The translations under genes and the position numbers were made by a program. Positions 1 to 8,882 of a stretch of 64,000 nucleotides of DNA are shown here, in pieces; position 1 is the first letter of the stretch; every line of letters begins with the position of its first letter. Location of the stretch: NCBI RefSeq assembly GCF_016756535.1, contig NZ_AP023247.1:1426001-1490000 (forward strand), in the 5' to 3' direction. This DNA comes from Mesorhizobium sp. 131-2-1 (GTDB lineage: Bacteria; Pseudomonadota; Alphaproteobacteria; Rhizobiales; Rhizobiaceae). The notes beneath the pieces are model-generated. The model made no database searches. It had not been told where the DNA came from and saw nothing but the letters and a program-made list of their open reading frames with translations.

Positions 1-1116
1 CTCGGCGCGCACCTTGGTCTGCGGGTCGGTGGCGAATTCATGCAACAGCGTCGATTGCGCGACGACCACGGCAAGCGGGTTGTTCAGCTCGTGCGAGACG
101 CCAGCCAGCAGCGAACCCATGGCCGCCATCTTCTCGTTCTGGTGCAGCTTCTCGCGTTGGCGGCCGATTTCCTCCTCGGCGCGCAGCTTGTCGCGCAGGT
201 CGCGGATCGAACCGAAGATCAGCCGGCGGTCGGCAACCCGCATCTCGGTCGCCGTCAGCTCGATCGGAAACACCTCGCCGGCGGCATTCTGGGTCACGGT
301 CTCGAGCCGCTGGCCGACCATCGGCGCGCCGCGGCCCGTCATGTATTCGGCGCCCGAGGCATAGCCCTTGCGGTAGTAGATCGGCACGATGGTGTCGAGC
401 AGGTCCTTGCCGAGGATGTCGCTGCGCGGGAAGCCGAACATCTTCTCGGCCGCCGGATTGAACTCGATGATCGAGCCGGTCTCGTCGATGACGACGATGG
501 CGTCAAGCGAGGCCTGCAGCATGGTGCGGCGGATGACCTCGCTGGCATGGGCGTCGGACGGCGAGTGCTCGATGGCGTCGCCGATGGCGAGCGCGATGAT
601 GTGCAGCGTCGCCTCTTCCTCGTCGGTCCATTCGCGCTCGGCGACACAATCGTTGACCGCCAGCGTGCCCCAGAGATGGCCATGCGCGAAGACCGAAACC
701 GACAGGAACGACTTGATGTTCTGCTTCTCGAAGTCGGCCCTCAGGAAGCCGTCGAGATCGCGGGTGTGGCCGGCAAAGACCTTGCCTTGCCGCTCGTCCT
801 CCTGCAGCCGCTCCAGCAGCGGGTCCGAATTGATGATCGACTGCATGATGACGGTGGGCGAGGCGAGTTCCCCGCCGAACTCGGGATTGATCCAGTAGGC
901 CGAGACCGACTGCGCGAAGCCCTGGCCCGGAAGCTCGCGAAGCCGAAACAGGATGCCGCGCTGGCAGTCCATGGCGCGGCAGAGCGTCTCCAGGATGGTG
1001 TCCATCTCGCGCTGCCAGTCGCCGGCTTCGCGCAGCCGGCGCACGACGCGGACAGCCGCCATCGCCGCGCCCTGGCGGGTGGCTTGCGTGTCCATGCGCG
1101 CGGCTTCAGCAGTCAT
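1..1116 (-). CDS. Sensor histidine kinase with GAF and PAS domains, C-terminus cut off by window edge
   Basis: The first 372 residues of a cytoplasmic sensor kinase are visible and the frame stays open to base 1. Residues about 20-170 look like a GAF domain. Residues about 180-300 are a PAS domain (DAIVVIDETGSIIEFNPAAEKMFG). A short coiled linker follows, then the HisKA H-box AGVSHELNNPL with the phospho-accepting His near residue 342. The ATPase domain lies outside the window. No transmembrane segment is seen, so the signal is probably cytoplasmic. It lies downstream of, and in the same direction as, an OmpR-type regulator about 215 bases away, its likely partner. The ATG at 1116 has only a weak ribosome site, so the start is moderately sure. 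Confidence 0.85.
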   Translation of the reverse strand, partial: MTAEAARMDTQATRQGAAMAAVRVVRRLREAGDWQREMDTILETLCRAMDCQRGILFRLRELPGQGFAQSVSAYWINPEFGGELASPTVIMQSIINSDPLLERLQEDERQGKVFAGHTRDLDGFLRADFEKQNIKSFLSVSVFAHGHLWGTLAVNDCVAEREWTDEEEATLHIIALAIGDAIEHSPSDAHASEVIRRTMLQASLDAIVVIDETGSIIEFNPAAEKMFGFPRSDILGKDLLDTIVPIYYRKGYASGAEYMTGRGAPMVGQRLETVTQNAAGEVFPIELTATEMRVADRRLIFGSIRDLRDKLRAEEEIGRQREKLHQNEKMAAMGSLLAGVSHELNNPLAVVVAQSTLLHEFATDPQTKVRAE

Positions 1117-1296
1117 GTCAAAACGTCACCCAATGCCAGACCGGCAATATATGAAATGCAGCACACAGGTTCCGAAAATCGATCGCGGTTTCCCGGGAGG
1201 AACCATATGCAGGATGAAAATGCTACAGTGTTCTTTGCGCATCCGGAAGGACATGCGCCGGATATCGAAGATCACCGGCCGTCATGGCCGAATGAC

Positions 1297-1320
1297 GGCG
1301 GCCCCACAGTTCGGGCCGCC
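1297..1320 (-). terminator. GC-rich hairpin between regulator and kinase genes
   Basis: Perfect 8-bp arms GGCGGCCC (1297-1304) and GGGCCGCC (1313-1320) sit just past the stop of the response regulator. No T-run follows on the minus strand, so it may attenuate rather than fully terminate transcription into the kinase gene. Confidence 0.4.
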
Positions 1321-1331
1321 GTGCTTCAGGC

Positions 1332-2063
1332 TCAGTTGCCCTCGCCGGTCGGCAGCGAGAAGATATAGCCTTCGCCGCGCACGGTACGCAGGAACTTCGG
1401 GTTGGCGGGGTCGGTCTCGATCTTCTTCCTCAGCCGCATGATGCGGATATCGACCGCCCGCGAAGATTCGGGATCCTCGACGAAGCCGATCGCTTCGGAG
1501 ATCGCGGCCCGTGTCAGCAGCCGGTTGGCGCGGGTCAGAAAGACCTCCAGCACGTCGAACTCGCTTTTGGCCATGTCGACGACTGCGCCATTGGCGCCGG
1601 TGACCAGCCTGCCGTCGAGATCGGCGTGGAAGGAGCCGAAGCTCATGCGGCGGCCGGCAGAAGCCGCTTCGGGCTTGGCGGCCTGCGGCTCGGCCGGTTG
1701 CGGCACGCGCCGCAGCACGCTGCGCACCCTGGCCAGCACCTCGCGCAGTTCATAGGGCTTGACGATGTAGTCGTCGGCGCCGAGCTCGAGGCCGACGATG
1801 CGGTCGAGCGCGGTGCCGGCGGCGGTGGCGTAGATAATGCCGATCGGCGTTTTCGAGCGCAGCCAGCGGCCGAAGGACAGGCCGTCCTCGCCGGGCATGG
1901 CGATGTCGAGGATGGCAAGATGGAAGGATTGCGTCTCAAGCAGCGTCCGCGCGGCGGCAGCACTTTCGGCCGTCGCCACGTCATAGCCGCTGGCGCCGAG
2001 ATATTCGGCCACGGCATCCCTCAGGTCAGGTTCGTCCTCGACGACGACAATTCGTGCCCGCAC
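1332..2063 (-). CDS. OmpR-family response regulator
   Basis: A 243-aa two-domain regulator. The receiver is complete: acidic pair E9/D10, phosphoacceptor D53 in LAILDIAMPG, and conserved K102 in VKPYELRE. The C-terminal winged helix (about residues 145-240) ends in RTVRGEGYIF, typical of OmpR/PhoB DNA-binding domains. The frame extends upstream to 2123, but the GTG at 2063 gives a normal N-terminus (RARIVVVEDEP), has GGGAG ten bases upstream, and leaves 84-93 bases for promoters between it and the divergent regulator. It probably receives phosphate from the histidine kinase just downstream. Confidence 0.85.
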   Translation of the reverse strand: MRARIVVVEDEPDLRDAVAEYLGASGYDVATAESAAAARTLLETQSFHLAILDIAMPGEDGLSFGRWLRSKTPIGIIYATAAGTALDRIVGLELGADDYIVKPYELREVLARVRSVLRRVPQPAEPQAAKPEAASAGRRMSFGSFHADLDGRLVTGANGAVVDMAKSEFDVLEVFLTRANRLLTRAAISEAIGFVEDPESSRAVDIRIMRLRKKIETDPANPKFLRTVRGEGYIFSLPTGEGN

Positions 2064-2156
2064 TATGCTCTCGCTCCCGCTTTCAGCGGAAAGTAGATTG
2101 GGTATAAACATGATGTCCAGCACTCATCTTGAGATGTCTGTCGCGGGGTGGAAAAA

Positions 2157-2843
2157 ATGGCCGCACGATCCGTCATCGCGCTCGTTTCCGTTGCCGAAGT
2201 GGTGGCGGGCGACCTTGCCGACCATCTCGAACGGCGCGGCCATGACGTGCGCGCGGCGCGCCAGCCCTGGGAAGCGGAATCGCTGCTTTCGGCCAAGGGC
2301 ATCGACGTGGTGGTTGTCGGCGACAGCGTGAGCCAGGCCGAAGGCCGCGATCTGCTGCGGCGCTATGGTGGCGAGGGCGGGCCCGACTTCATCCTGATTT
2401 GCCGGCCGCGCGACCTGGTCGACAAGGTGCTGGCGCTCGAACTGGGCGCGGCCGACGTGGTCGAGAGCCCGTTGAATGTGAGGGAGCTGGCCGCGCGAAT
2501 CGGCCGCCTGCTGGCGCGGCGCGGCAGGAGCGCCGGGGAGCTGATCGTGCTGGAGAACGCGACGGTCGATCTGAGGTCGGCCATCGTCATGCATCGCTCG
2601 GGCGCGGAAGATCAGCTTTCGCCCGGTCAGGTGGCGCTGCTCAAGCTGTTTCTGGCGAGCCCGCGCAAGGTGCTGACGCGCGACGACATCATTGCCGCGG
2701 CGCCGGCCGAGAACGCCGACGCCTTCGACCGTTCCATTGATTCGCGCATCGTGCGGCTGCGCCGCAAGCTCGATACCGAAAGCATCACCACCATACGCGG
2801 CGCCGGCTACCGTTTCGACCCGCCGACGCAGCGCAGCGATTGA
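2157..2843 (+). CDS. Atypical OmpR-like regulator with degenerate receiver domain
   Basis: A 228-aa protein with the size and layout of an OmpR regulator. The C-terminal winged helix is intact (LSPGQVALLKLF, DSRIVRLRRKL, TTIRGAGYRF). The N-terminal domain keeps a receiver-like pattern but has lost the chemistry: the acidic pair is replaced by S11/V12, the phosphoacceptor position reads VVVVGDSV with G55 where Asp is expected, and the usual Lys is S104 in VVESPLN. It is therefore likely not phosphorylated and may bind DNA constitutively or respond to a ligand. It is divergent from the canonical regulator at 1332-2063. ATG 2157 is preferred over GTG 2148 because GGGGTGG lies five bases upstream. 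Confidence 0.75.
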   Translation: MAARSVIALVSVAEVVAGDLADHLERRGHDVRAARQPWEAESLLSAKGIDVVVVGDSVSQAEGRDLLRRYGGEGGPDFILICRPRDLVDKVLALELGAADVVESPLNVRELAARIGRLLARRGRSAGELIVLENATVDLRSAIVMHRSGAEDQLSPGQVALLKLFLASPRKVLTRDDIIAAAPAENADAFDRSIDSRIVRLRRKLDTESITTIRGAGYRFDPPTQRSD

Positions 2844-2874
2844 GGCCAGGGCGGCTCCGCTACTTTTCGGCTTC

Positions 2875-2917
2875 AGCATCGGATTTCCCAAAATCGGTTT
2901 TCATGGGGTCCGATGCT
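2875..2917. repeat. Inverted repeat between convergent genes
   Basis: Arms AGCATCGGA (2875-2883) and TCCGATGCT (2909-2917) flank an AT-richer loop with TTTCCCAAAATCGG. It lies between the stop of the atypical regulator and the stop of a small minus-strand gene. It resembles the palindromic intergenic elements common in Mesorhizobium and could serve as a bidirectional terminator. Confidence 0.5.
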
Positions 2918-2923
2918 CCTTGC

Positions 2924-3091
2924 TCAGCGCATCACGAGCAATGATGGTTTCACCGGCATGATGCTGGCGATGGCGACCTCGTCGGCCTGGGCACGGTCCC
3001 GCAGGAGGACGGTGGCAAGGCCGGCAAAGCCCAGCAGGCCTTGCGCGTAAAGCAATGCGGAAAGCACCACGGCTGCAGATTTCGGTTTCAT
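2924..3091 (-). CDS. Small single-pass membrane protein, unknown function
   Basis: A 55-residue frame beginning MKPKSAAVVLSALLYAQGLL. A hydrophobic stretch covers about residues 7-29, followed by a short polar tail. A basic N-terminus before the helix suggests an inner-membrane anchor or a signal sequence. It lies 33 bases downstream of another small membrane protein in the same direction, so the two may be co-transcribed. No family is recognised. The call rests on composition and position only. Confidence 0.4.
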   Translation of the reverse strand: MKPKSAAVVLSALLYAQGLLGFAGLATVLLRDRAQADEVAIASIMPVKPSLLVMR

Positions 3092-3124
3092 TTTTCTACC
3101 CCTAAAGAAAATGCCGTTGTCGCT

Positions 3125-3457
3125 TCAGGAAACCCCCGAAGTGCCCGCGCCGCCCACGGAGCCCCCCGCTGCGGCGCGGGCCTTCGGTCCTCTCGGCAGC
3201 AAGTAGCCGGAGGCGCCGCGCATCCACCTCAGCCCGAGGCCGACCCGCCAGAGGGCCCTGAGCCGGTTAACGCGCAGGCTGGACACGATCCAGACCGTGG
3301 CTATGAACAGCGCGGCATGCAGGGTCGAAACCTCGCCCGAGGTCATCGCGGCCAGCGTCGTCGACGGACTGCCGGCTACGGTGCCGACGCCGCCAGCGAT
3401 GACCGCTGCGATGCTTATCCTGAGAAACCAGGACGGGACGTTCGATTTCCTGCGCAT
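3125..3457 (-). CDS. Hypothetical small membrane protein
   Basis: A 110-aa frame with two hydrophobic stretches, about residues 10-32 (FLRISIAAVIAGGVGTVAG) and 43-60 (STLHAALFIATVWIVSSLRV), then a basic, Gly/Ala-rich tail. This suggests a two-pass inner-membrane protein. The ribosome site before ATG 3457 is weak. It probably forms a small operon with the 55-aa protein downstream. No known family is recognised. Confidence 0.4.
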   Translation of the reverse strand: MRRKSNVPSWFLRISIAAVIAGGVGTVAGSPSTTLAAMTSGEVSTLHAALFIATVWIVSSLRVNRLRALWRVGLGLRWMRGASGYLLPRGPKARAAAGGSVGGAGTSGVS

Positions 3458-3804
3458 TTTCGTTTGATGCCGACTGCTCTCGTTGCGTCAACTGTGCGAT
3501 CGGCCTGTATCGGGATCATGCCGCCTGCGCCGCGCTTTGTTGCAGATTGGTTTCGAGCGGCGCCGAAGTGCTTTCAAATCATGGGAATACGCGCTTTCGC
3601 TTTTAGGAATCTGGCCGAAATCGCTGACACGAGGCACCAAGGTATGCACCCTCTGACGTCATCCTTGGATCGTTACCGCCGTTAACCAGAGGAAACAGAT
3701 TCGAAACAAAAGCGAGCATCAAGCGAAATTGGCTTGAAACATCACCCAGCGATAAATCCGCCATCGAATTGGGAGCCGGCCGAACCGGCAGAGGGGACAT
3801 CGCC
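3458..3804. other. Intergenic region, no gene seen
   Basis: About 350 bases separate a minus-strand membrane gene from the L,D-transpeptidase. No frame with a credible start and coding bias was found. It should hold divergent promoters, but no hexamer pair with good spacing could be identified. Confidence 0.4.
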
Positions 3805-4263
3805 ATGCACACCACCATTTCCGCCAAGCTTATCAACATCACCGCCGCCGCGTTCACCGGTGCGGCCCTGCTTTTCGGCGCCGGCAGCGGCGCCGCCCAC
3901 GCCAACCAGATCGTGGCTCGGGTGTCGCTGTCGCAGCAGATCATGGAAGTCTCGGTCGACGGCCGGCCGACTTTCGCCTGGAAGGTTTCGACCGGCGACC
4001 GGGCGCATGTCACGCCGACCGGCTCGTTCAAGCCGACCCGCATGCATGAGATGTGGTATTCGAAGAAGTACGACAACGCGCCGATGCCGCATTCGGTGTT
4101 CTTCAGCGGCGGCTACGCCGTGCACGCGACCTATGCCATCAAGCGCCTCGGACAGCCGGCCTCGCATGGCTGCGTACGGCTGCACCCGGATGCGGCGGCC
4201 GATTTCTACCAGCTGGTCGAGGCCTTCGGCGCGTCCAACACCAGCATCGTCATCGTCAAGTAG
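3805..4263 (+). CDS. Periplasmic L,D-transpeptidase, YkuD domain
   Basis: A 152-aa exported enzyme. Residues 1-33 form a signal peptide ending GAAHA. The rest is a minimal YkuD catalytic domain with the active-site motif HGCVRLHPDAA, holding the catalytic Cys and its His. Such enzymes cross-link peptidoglycan stems 3-3 or attach proteins to them. No LysM or other wall-binding domain is present, as in many short rhizobial paralogues. GAGGGG eight bases before ATG 3805 fixes the start over upstream in-frame options. A second, larger YkuD-type protein is encoded at 48341-49630. Confidence 0.88.
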   Translation: MHTTISAKLINITAAAFTGAALLFGAGSGAAHANQIVARVSLSQQIMEVSVDGRPTFAWKVSTGDRAHVTPTGSFKPTRMHEMWYSKKYDNAPMPHSVFFSGGYAVHATYAIKRLGQPASHGCVRLHPDAAADFYQLVEAFGASNTSIVIVK

Positions 4264-4367
4264 CTGGCTGTGGTCGAAGGCGGCGAGGAGGGCTGGGGAA
4301 ACCAACCCTCATCCGTTCCGCCTCCCGCCTGAACAGGCTCTGCCTCTTCCGCGGTAAACGCCCAACC

Positions 4368-4400
4368 AAAAAAGAGGCCGGAATTTTCGGCCTCTTTTTT
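4368..4400. terminator. Bidirectional rho-independent terminator
   Basis: GAGGCCG (4374-4380) pairs with CGGCCTC (4388-4394) around a GAATTTT loop. The stem is flanked by six A on the left and six T on the right, so it can stop transcription both from the L,D-transpeptidase and from the convergent RND operon. Confidence 0.9.
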
Positions 4401-4404
4401 CGTC

Positions 4405-7400
4405 TCAATTGGGCAGCGCCGGCATCAGGTTCGGATCCGGCTTTTCGGCATGATGCGGCAGGTCCTTGCTGGCGATGAAGGTGTAGAACATCGGCACCAC
4501 GAACAGCGTGAACATGGTTCCGACCAGGATGCCGGTGAAGATCACCAGGCCCATCGAATAGCGGGCAGCGGCACCGGCGCCGCTGGAGGTGATCAGCGGC
4601 ACCACGCCCAGCGCCATCGCCGCCGTGGTCATCAGGATCGGCCGCAGCCGCACCTTGGCCGAAGCGACGATTGCGTCACGCCGGCGCATGCCGTGCAGCT
4701 CTCGCTGCTGGTTGGCGAACTCGACCAGAAGGATGCCGTGCTTGGTGATCAGGCCGATCAGCGTGATCAGGCCGACCTGCGTGTAGATGTTGAGCGTGCC
4801 CAGCCCGATATTGAGCGGCACGATCGCGCCGAAGATCGACAGCGGCACCGCCATCATGATGATCAGCGGGTCGCGGAAGCTTTCGAACTGCGCCGCCAGT
4901 ACCAGGTAGATAACGAACACGGCCGCCACGAAAGCGATCAGGATCGTGTTGCCCTGCTCCTTCTCCTGCCTGGATTGCCCGGAATAGTCGGTGAAGAAGG
5001 TCTCCGGTAGTGTCTCCTTGGCGATGTCCTCGATGGCCTTCAGCCCATCGCCGGTGGTGACGCCCGGCAACGGAAGGGCGGTGATCGTCGCCGAATTCAG
5101 CTGGTTGAACTGCTCGATCGCTGCGGGTGCCGCATTGGTCGAGATCTTCACCACCGCCGACAGCGGCACCATGTCGCCCGAGGCGCTGCGCACGAAATAC
5201 TCGGCCAACTTCTCGGGATTGTCGCGGAATTCCTGCGGCACCTGCGGGATGATGTCATAGCTGTTGGAGTCGCGGTCGAACTGCGCGACCTCGGCTCCGC
5301 CGACCAAGAGCGTCAGGGTGCGTCCGATATCGGCAATCGGCAGGTTCAGCGCCGCCGCGCGCTCGCGGTCGATCGTCACCGTCACCTGCGGCGCGTCATA
5401 GGACATCGAGTTCTGCACGACGATGAAGCGGCCGGAGGCCTGCGCCTTGTTCTTGATTTGCTCCGCCGCCTCGTAGACCTCGGCGGAGTTGCCCGTGGAA
5501 CGCACCACGAAGGAGATCGGCAGGCCGCCGCCCGAGCCGGGCAGCGTCGGCGGCGCGAAGACAAAAGCCTCGACACCGGCCACCTTGGCGAGCCGGCCGG
5601 TGATATCGGCCTGGATCTCTTTCGAGCTGCGGCTGCGCTCGGCCCAGTCCTTGAAGGCGAAGCCGACGAAGGCACCGTTGGTGGCGCCGCCGAAGGCGAC
5701 GGCCGAGAACTGGGCTCGCGTCTCGGGTATGTCCTTGACCAGGCCGAGGATCTGATTGACGTAGGTCTCGGTATAGTCCGACGTGGCGTAGCGCGGCCCG
5801 GTCACGATCGAGAGCAGGAAGCCCTGATCCTCCTCCGGCGCCAGCTCGCTCGAGGTCTTGGTGAACATGAAGCCGGTGAGCGCGACCAGTGCGACCACGA
5901 TCAGCAACGTCACCGGACGATTTCTCAGCGAGCTGGTGACCATCCGCTCGTAGACGCGCTCGACGCGGCCAAAGGTGCCGTCGACGATACGCTGGAAGCG
6001 GCTGTGCGAGCCTGCCTTGAGGAGGCGTGCCGACATCATCGGCGTGATGGTGATGGCGATGATGCCCGACAGCACAACCGAGCCGGCAAGCGTCACCGCG
6101 AATTCCCGAAACAGCGCGCCGGTCAGGCCGCCGGTGAAGGCAAGCGGGGCGAACACCGCCGCCAGTGTGATGGTCATGGCGACGATGGCGGAGAGGATCT
6201 CGCGCATGCCGTTGAAGGCGGCCTGCATCGGCGACATGTGGTCTTCTTCCATATGCCGGTGGATGTTCTCCACCACCACGATGGCGTCGTCGACGACGAG
6301 GCCGATGGCCAGCACCATGGCGAGCAGCGACAGCAGGTTGATCGAGTAGCCGACCGAATACAGCAGGAAGCAGACGCCGATCAGCGACAGCGGGATGGTC
6401 ACGATCGGCATCATCACCGAGCGGAACGAGCCGAGGAAGAGCAAGATGACGACGATTACGATGGCGACCGCCTCGCCGATGGTCTTGAACACCTCGTAGA
6501 TCGAGGCGCTGATCTGTTCGGTGGAATCGTAGACGATCTCGATCGTCATGCCTTGCGGCAACGTCTCTTGAATCGTCGGCACCAGCTTGTGGATCGCCGC
6601 CGCCGTCGTCAGCGGATTGGCGGCCGGCGTCGGGAAGATGGCGAGGAAGGTGCCGGGCTTGCCGTTGAAGGAGACTCTGGTGTCGGTGCTGGCCGCGCCG
6701 AGCTCGACGCGCGCCACGTCGCGCAGCCGGACCACATTGCCGTCCTTGGAACGCAGCGGAAGTGCCGCGAAGGCCTCGGGCGTTTGCAGGGTCGAGCGCA
6801 CGGTGATCGAGGAGACGACGTATTCGTTCTCGGTGTTGCCGGGGGCCGACAGGAAATTGCTGTCGTTGATGGCGGTCAGCACCTCCGCCGCCGTCACGCC
6901 GCGCGCGGCGAGCTTGACCGGATCGATCCAAACCCGCATCGAATATTCTTCGGCGCCGAAGATCTGCACGTCGGCGACACCCTCGACCGTCGACATGCGC
7001 GGGCGGATGACGCGCTCGATATATTCGGTCAGCTGCTCCTTCGTCATGTTTGGATTCTGCATCGAGATGTACATCATCGCGAACTCTTGGCCGGTCCCCT
7101 TGACGATCACCGGATCCTTGGCGGCGTCGGGCAAGGTGCCGCGCACGCCCTGCACCTTGGACAGGACCTCGGTCAGCGCGACGTCGGGATTCGAGCCGAG
7201 CTTCATCTGCACAACCACGGTGCTGGAGGAGGGCCGGCTCGACGAGGTGACGTAGTCGATGTTCTCGGTCGAGGCGACGGCGCGCGCGATAGGCGCGGAG
7301 ATGAAGCCCTGGATCAGGTCGGCGCTGGCGCCGGGATAGGCCGTGGTGATCGTGATCGCCGTCTCGTCGATCTTCGGATACTGCCGGATCGACAGGTTGA

Positions 7401-7488
7401 AGATGCCCTGGAAACCGAGCAACAGGATCATGCAGGCAAGGACGGTCGATAGGACAGGCCGGCGGATGAAGATGTCGGAGAAATTCAT
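4405..7488 (-). CDS. RND efflux pump inner-membrane transporter (AcrB/MdtB-like, HAE1 family)
   Basis: A 1027-aa proton-driven drug or solvent exporter of standard family length. The N-terminus MNFSDIFIRRPVLSTVLA is characteristic. The proton-relay motif GLVVDDAIVVVENIHRH marks TM4, and two large periplasmic loops and a second half with TM7-12 are complete. It would form a trimer in the inner membrane. Its start overlaps the adaptor gene stop by four bases (ATGA), so the two are translationally coupled. No outer-membrane channel gene follows, so it presumably uses a TolC homologue encoded elsewhere. Substrate cannot be read from sequence. Confidence 0.95.
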   Translation of the reverse strand: MNFSDIFIRRPVLSTVLACMILLLGFQGIFNLSIRQYPKIDETAITITTAYPGASADLIQGFISAPIARAVASTENIDYVTSSSRPSSSTVVVQMKLGSNPDVALTEVLSKVQGVRGTLPDAAKDPVIVKGTGQEFAMMYISMQNPNMTKEQLTEYIERVIRPRMSTVEGVADVQIFGAEEYSMRVWIDPVKLAARGVTAAEVLTAINDSNFLSAPGNTENEYVVSSITVRSTLQTPEAFAALPLRSKDGNVVRLRDVARVELGAASTDTRVSFNGKPGTFLAIFPTPAANPLTTAAAIHKLVPTIQETLPQGMTIEIVYDSTEQISASIYEVFKTIGEAVAIVIVVILLFLGSFRSVMMPIVTIPLSLIGVCFLLYSVGYSINLLSLLAMVLAIGLVVDDAIVVVENIHRHMEEDHMSPMQAAFNGMREILSAIVAMTITLAAVFAPLAFTGGLTGALFREFAVTLAGSVVLSGIIAITITPMMSARLLKAGSHSRFQRIVDGTFGRVERVYERMVTSSLRNRPVTLLIVVALVALTGFMFTKTSSELAPEEDQGFLLSIVTGPRYATSDYTETYVNQILGLVKDIPETRAQFSAVAFGGATNGAFVGFAFKDWAERSRSSKEIQADITGRLAKVAGVEAFVFAPPTLPGSGGGLPISFVVRSTGNSAEVYEAAEQIKNKAQASGRFIVVQNSMSYDAPQVTVTIDRERAAALNLPIADIGRTLTLLVGGAEVAQFDRDSNSYDIIPQVPQEFRDNPEKLAEYFVRSASGDMVPLSAVVKISTNAAPAAIEQFNQLNSATITALPLPGVTTGDGLKAIEDIAKETLPETFFTDYSGQSRQEKEQGNTILIAFVAAVFVIYLVLAAQFESFRDPLIIMMAVPLSIFGAIVPLNIGLGTLNIYTQVGLITLIGLITKHGILLVEFANQQRELHGMRRRDAIVASAKVRLRPILMTTAAMALGVVPLITSSGAGAAARYSMGLVIFTGILVGTMFTLFVVPMFYTFIASKDLPHHAEKPDPNLMPALPN

Positions 7489-8747
7489 TGCTGGGCGGCC
7501 TGCTTGTTTGCCGGCTTGGTCGGATCGATCGTGTTGTCGACCGCAACGGACATGCCGTTGAAGAGCCGGTTCTGGCCAGCGGTGACGACCTCATCGCCGG
7601 CGGCGATGCCTTCCAGGATCTCGACAATGCCGGCGTTGCGGCGGCCGGGCTTGACGAACACCTGGGCAAGCACAAGCTCCGGCTTTTCGCCTTCCGCCGG
7701 CTTGGCCGCCGCGTCGGCCGGCTTCTCGTCCGGTTTTGCCGCAGGGGTGGAGCCGGTCTTTGTGGCATCGGCCGGCTTGTCTTCAGGCTTGGCCGCCGGG
7801 GCGGCGCCGTTGGCCGCGGGCTTTGCCGGACGCACGACGAAGACGAAGTCGCCATAGAGGCTGGAGGTCAGCGCCGTCTGCGGCAGTGTCAGGACATTCG
7901 GCTCCTCCGGCAGCTCGACGCGCACCTGCACGAACTGGCCAGGCGTCAGCTTGCCGTCGGGATTGGCGACCTCGGCACGGATCGATACGAGCCGGCTCGC
8001 CGAATCGATCTTGGGGTCGATGCCGCGAATGGCGCCGGCGAACGGCATGTCGTTGTTGCCGCCCCCGCCGATACCAAGCCGCACCGTCTGGCCGATCTTG
8101 AGCAGCGGCAGCTGCTGTTCCGGAACCGAAAAGTCGACCCGCATGGTGTCCAGGTCCTGCAATGTCACCACCGGGGAGCCAATGGCGAGATACTGGCCGA
8201 GGTCGATCTTGGGGATACCGACCGTGCCGGCGAAGGGCGCCGTCAGCTGCTTCTGGTCGAGCACCGCCTGCAGCTTGTTGACCTGCGAGGCGGATGCCGA
8301 CGCGGTCGCCCGCGCGGTGTCGAGCGTGGCATCGGTGCCGACGCCGCGCCGCTGCAGTTCGACGGCGCGTTCGAGGGCCGTCTGGTCGGAGACGTTCTGT
8401 GCCTTGGCCGCCGCGAGATCGGCGCGCTCGACGGCATCGTCGAGCTGCAGCAGCACGGCGTTGTCGGCAACCTTCTGGTTGGCGTGGAACATGATGCTCT
8501 TGACGATGCCGGCGGTTTCGACGGTGAGGTCGACGCCGCGCACAGCATTGACGGTGCCGATCGCCTCGACGCCCGGCGTCCAGTCGGACGGCTTGACGAT
8601 GACAGTCGAAACGGTCGCCGCAGGCGGCTTCATGGTGGCGAAAAACTGCTTGATCGCGCTGTCACGAAACAGGTTGAAGCCGACGATGCCGCCGCACACC
8701 ACGATGAGCAGAAGCAGAATTCCGGCGATGATGAAGAAGCGCTTCAC
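7485..8747 (-). CDS. RND efflux periplasmic adaptor (membrane fusion protein)
   Basis: A 420-aa HlyD/AcrA-type adaptor. An N-terminal membrane anchor (residues 1-25) is followed by lipoyl and alpha-hairpin segments (about 45-190) and beta-barrel and membrane-proximal domains. Within the C-terminal part, about residues 310-365 hold an Ala/Pro/Lys-rich insert built from repeats of KPEDKPADA-like units. Such an insert is unusual for the family and probably forms a flexible periplasmic loop. It is the first gene of the efflux operon, read from a promoter that overlaps the TetR operator. Confidence 0.93.
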   Translation of the reverse strand: MKRFFIIAGILLLLIVVCGGIVGFNLFRDSAIKQFFATMKPPAATVSTVIVKPSDWTPGVEAIGTVNAVRGVDLTVETAGIVKSIMFHANQKVADNAVLLQLDDAVERADLAAAKAQNVSDQTALERAVELQRRGVGTDATLDTARATASASASQVNKLQAVLDQKQLTAPFAGTVGIPKIDLGQYLAIGSPVVTLQDLDTMRVDFSVPEQQLPLLKIGQTVRLGIGGGGNNDMPFAGAIRGIDPKIDSASRLVSIRAEVANPDGKLTPGQFVQVRVELPEEPNVLTLPQTALTSSLYGDFVFVVRPAKPAANGAAPAAKPEDKPADATKTGSTPAAKPDEKPADAAAKPAEGEKPELVLAQVFVKPGRRNAGIVEILEGIAAGDEVVTAGQNRLFNGMSVAVDNTIDPTKPANKQAAQQ

Positions 8748-8835
8748 AAAAGGTCCCCTCGGCCGGCGTCCGGCATAGTCGTCGAACAGCGGGACAAATA
8801 TCGATGAAAGGTCCCGTTTTCAAATGATGGCGATC

Positions 8836-8864
8836 TTACTGTACCGTCTGGACGGTGTTGTCAA
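8836..8864 (-). promoter_or_regulatory. Efflux operon promoter overlapping a TetR operator
   Basis: A perfect palindrome ACCGTC-TG-GACGGT lies at 8843-8856 between the efflux operon and the divergent TetR gene. On the minus strand a consensus -35 box TTGACA (8864-8859) immediately precedes it. A weaker -10 element (TACAGT or CAGTAA) overlaps its far side. Bound repressor would cover the space between -35 and -10, so the local TetR protein probably represses the pump and perhaps itself. Confidence 0.75.
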
Positions 8865-8882
8865 TTCCGCCTAGGCTAATGT

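Noticed and set aside
40..1368. A 442-aa plus-strand frame at the window start
   Set aside because: It lies antisense to the histidine kinase, which has clear GAF, PAS and H-box motifs. The plus-strand translation has no domain.
5458..7452. A 664-aa open frame on the plus strand across the efflux transporter gene
   Set aside because: It is antisense to the RND gene, rich in Asp, Arg and His from high-GC antisense reading, and has no family motif. The minus-strand protein is unmistakable.
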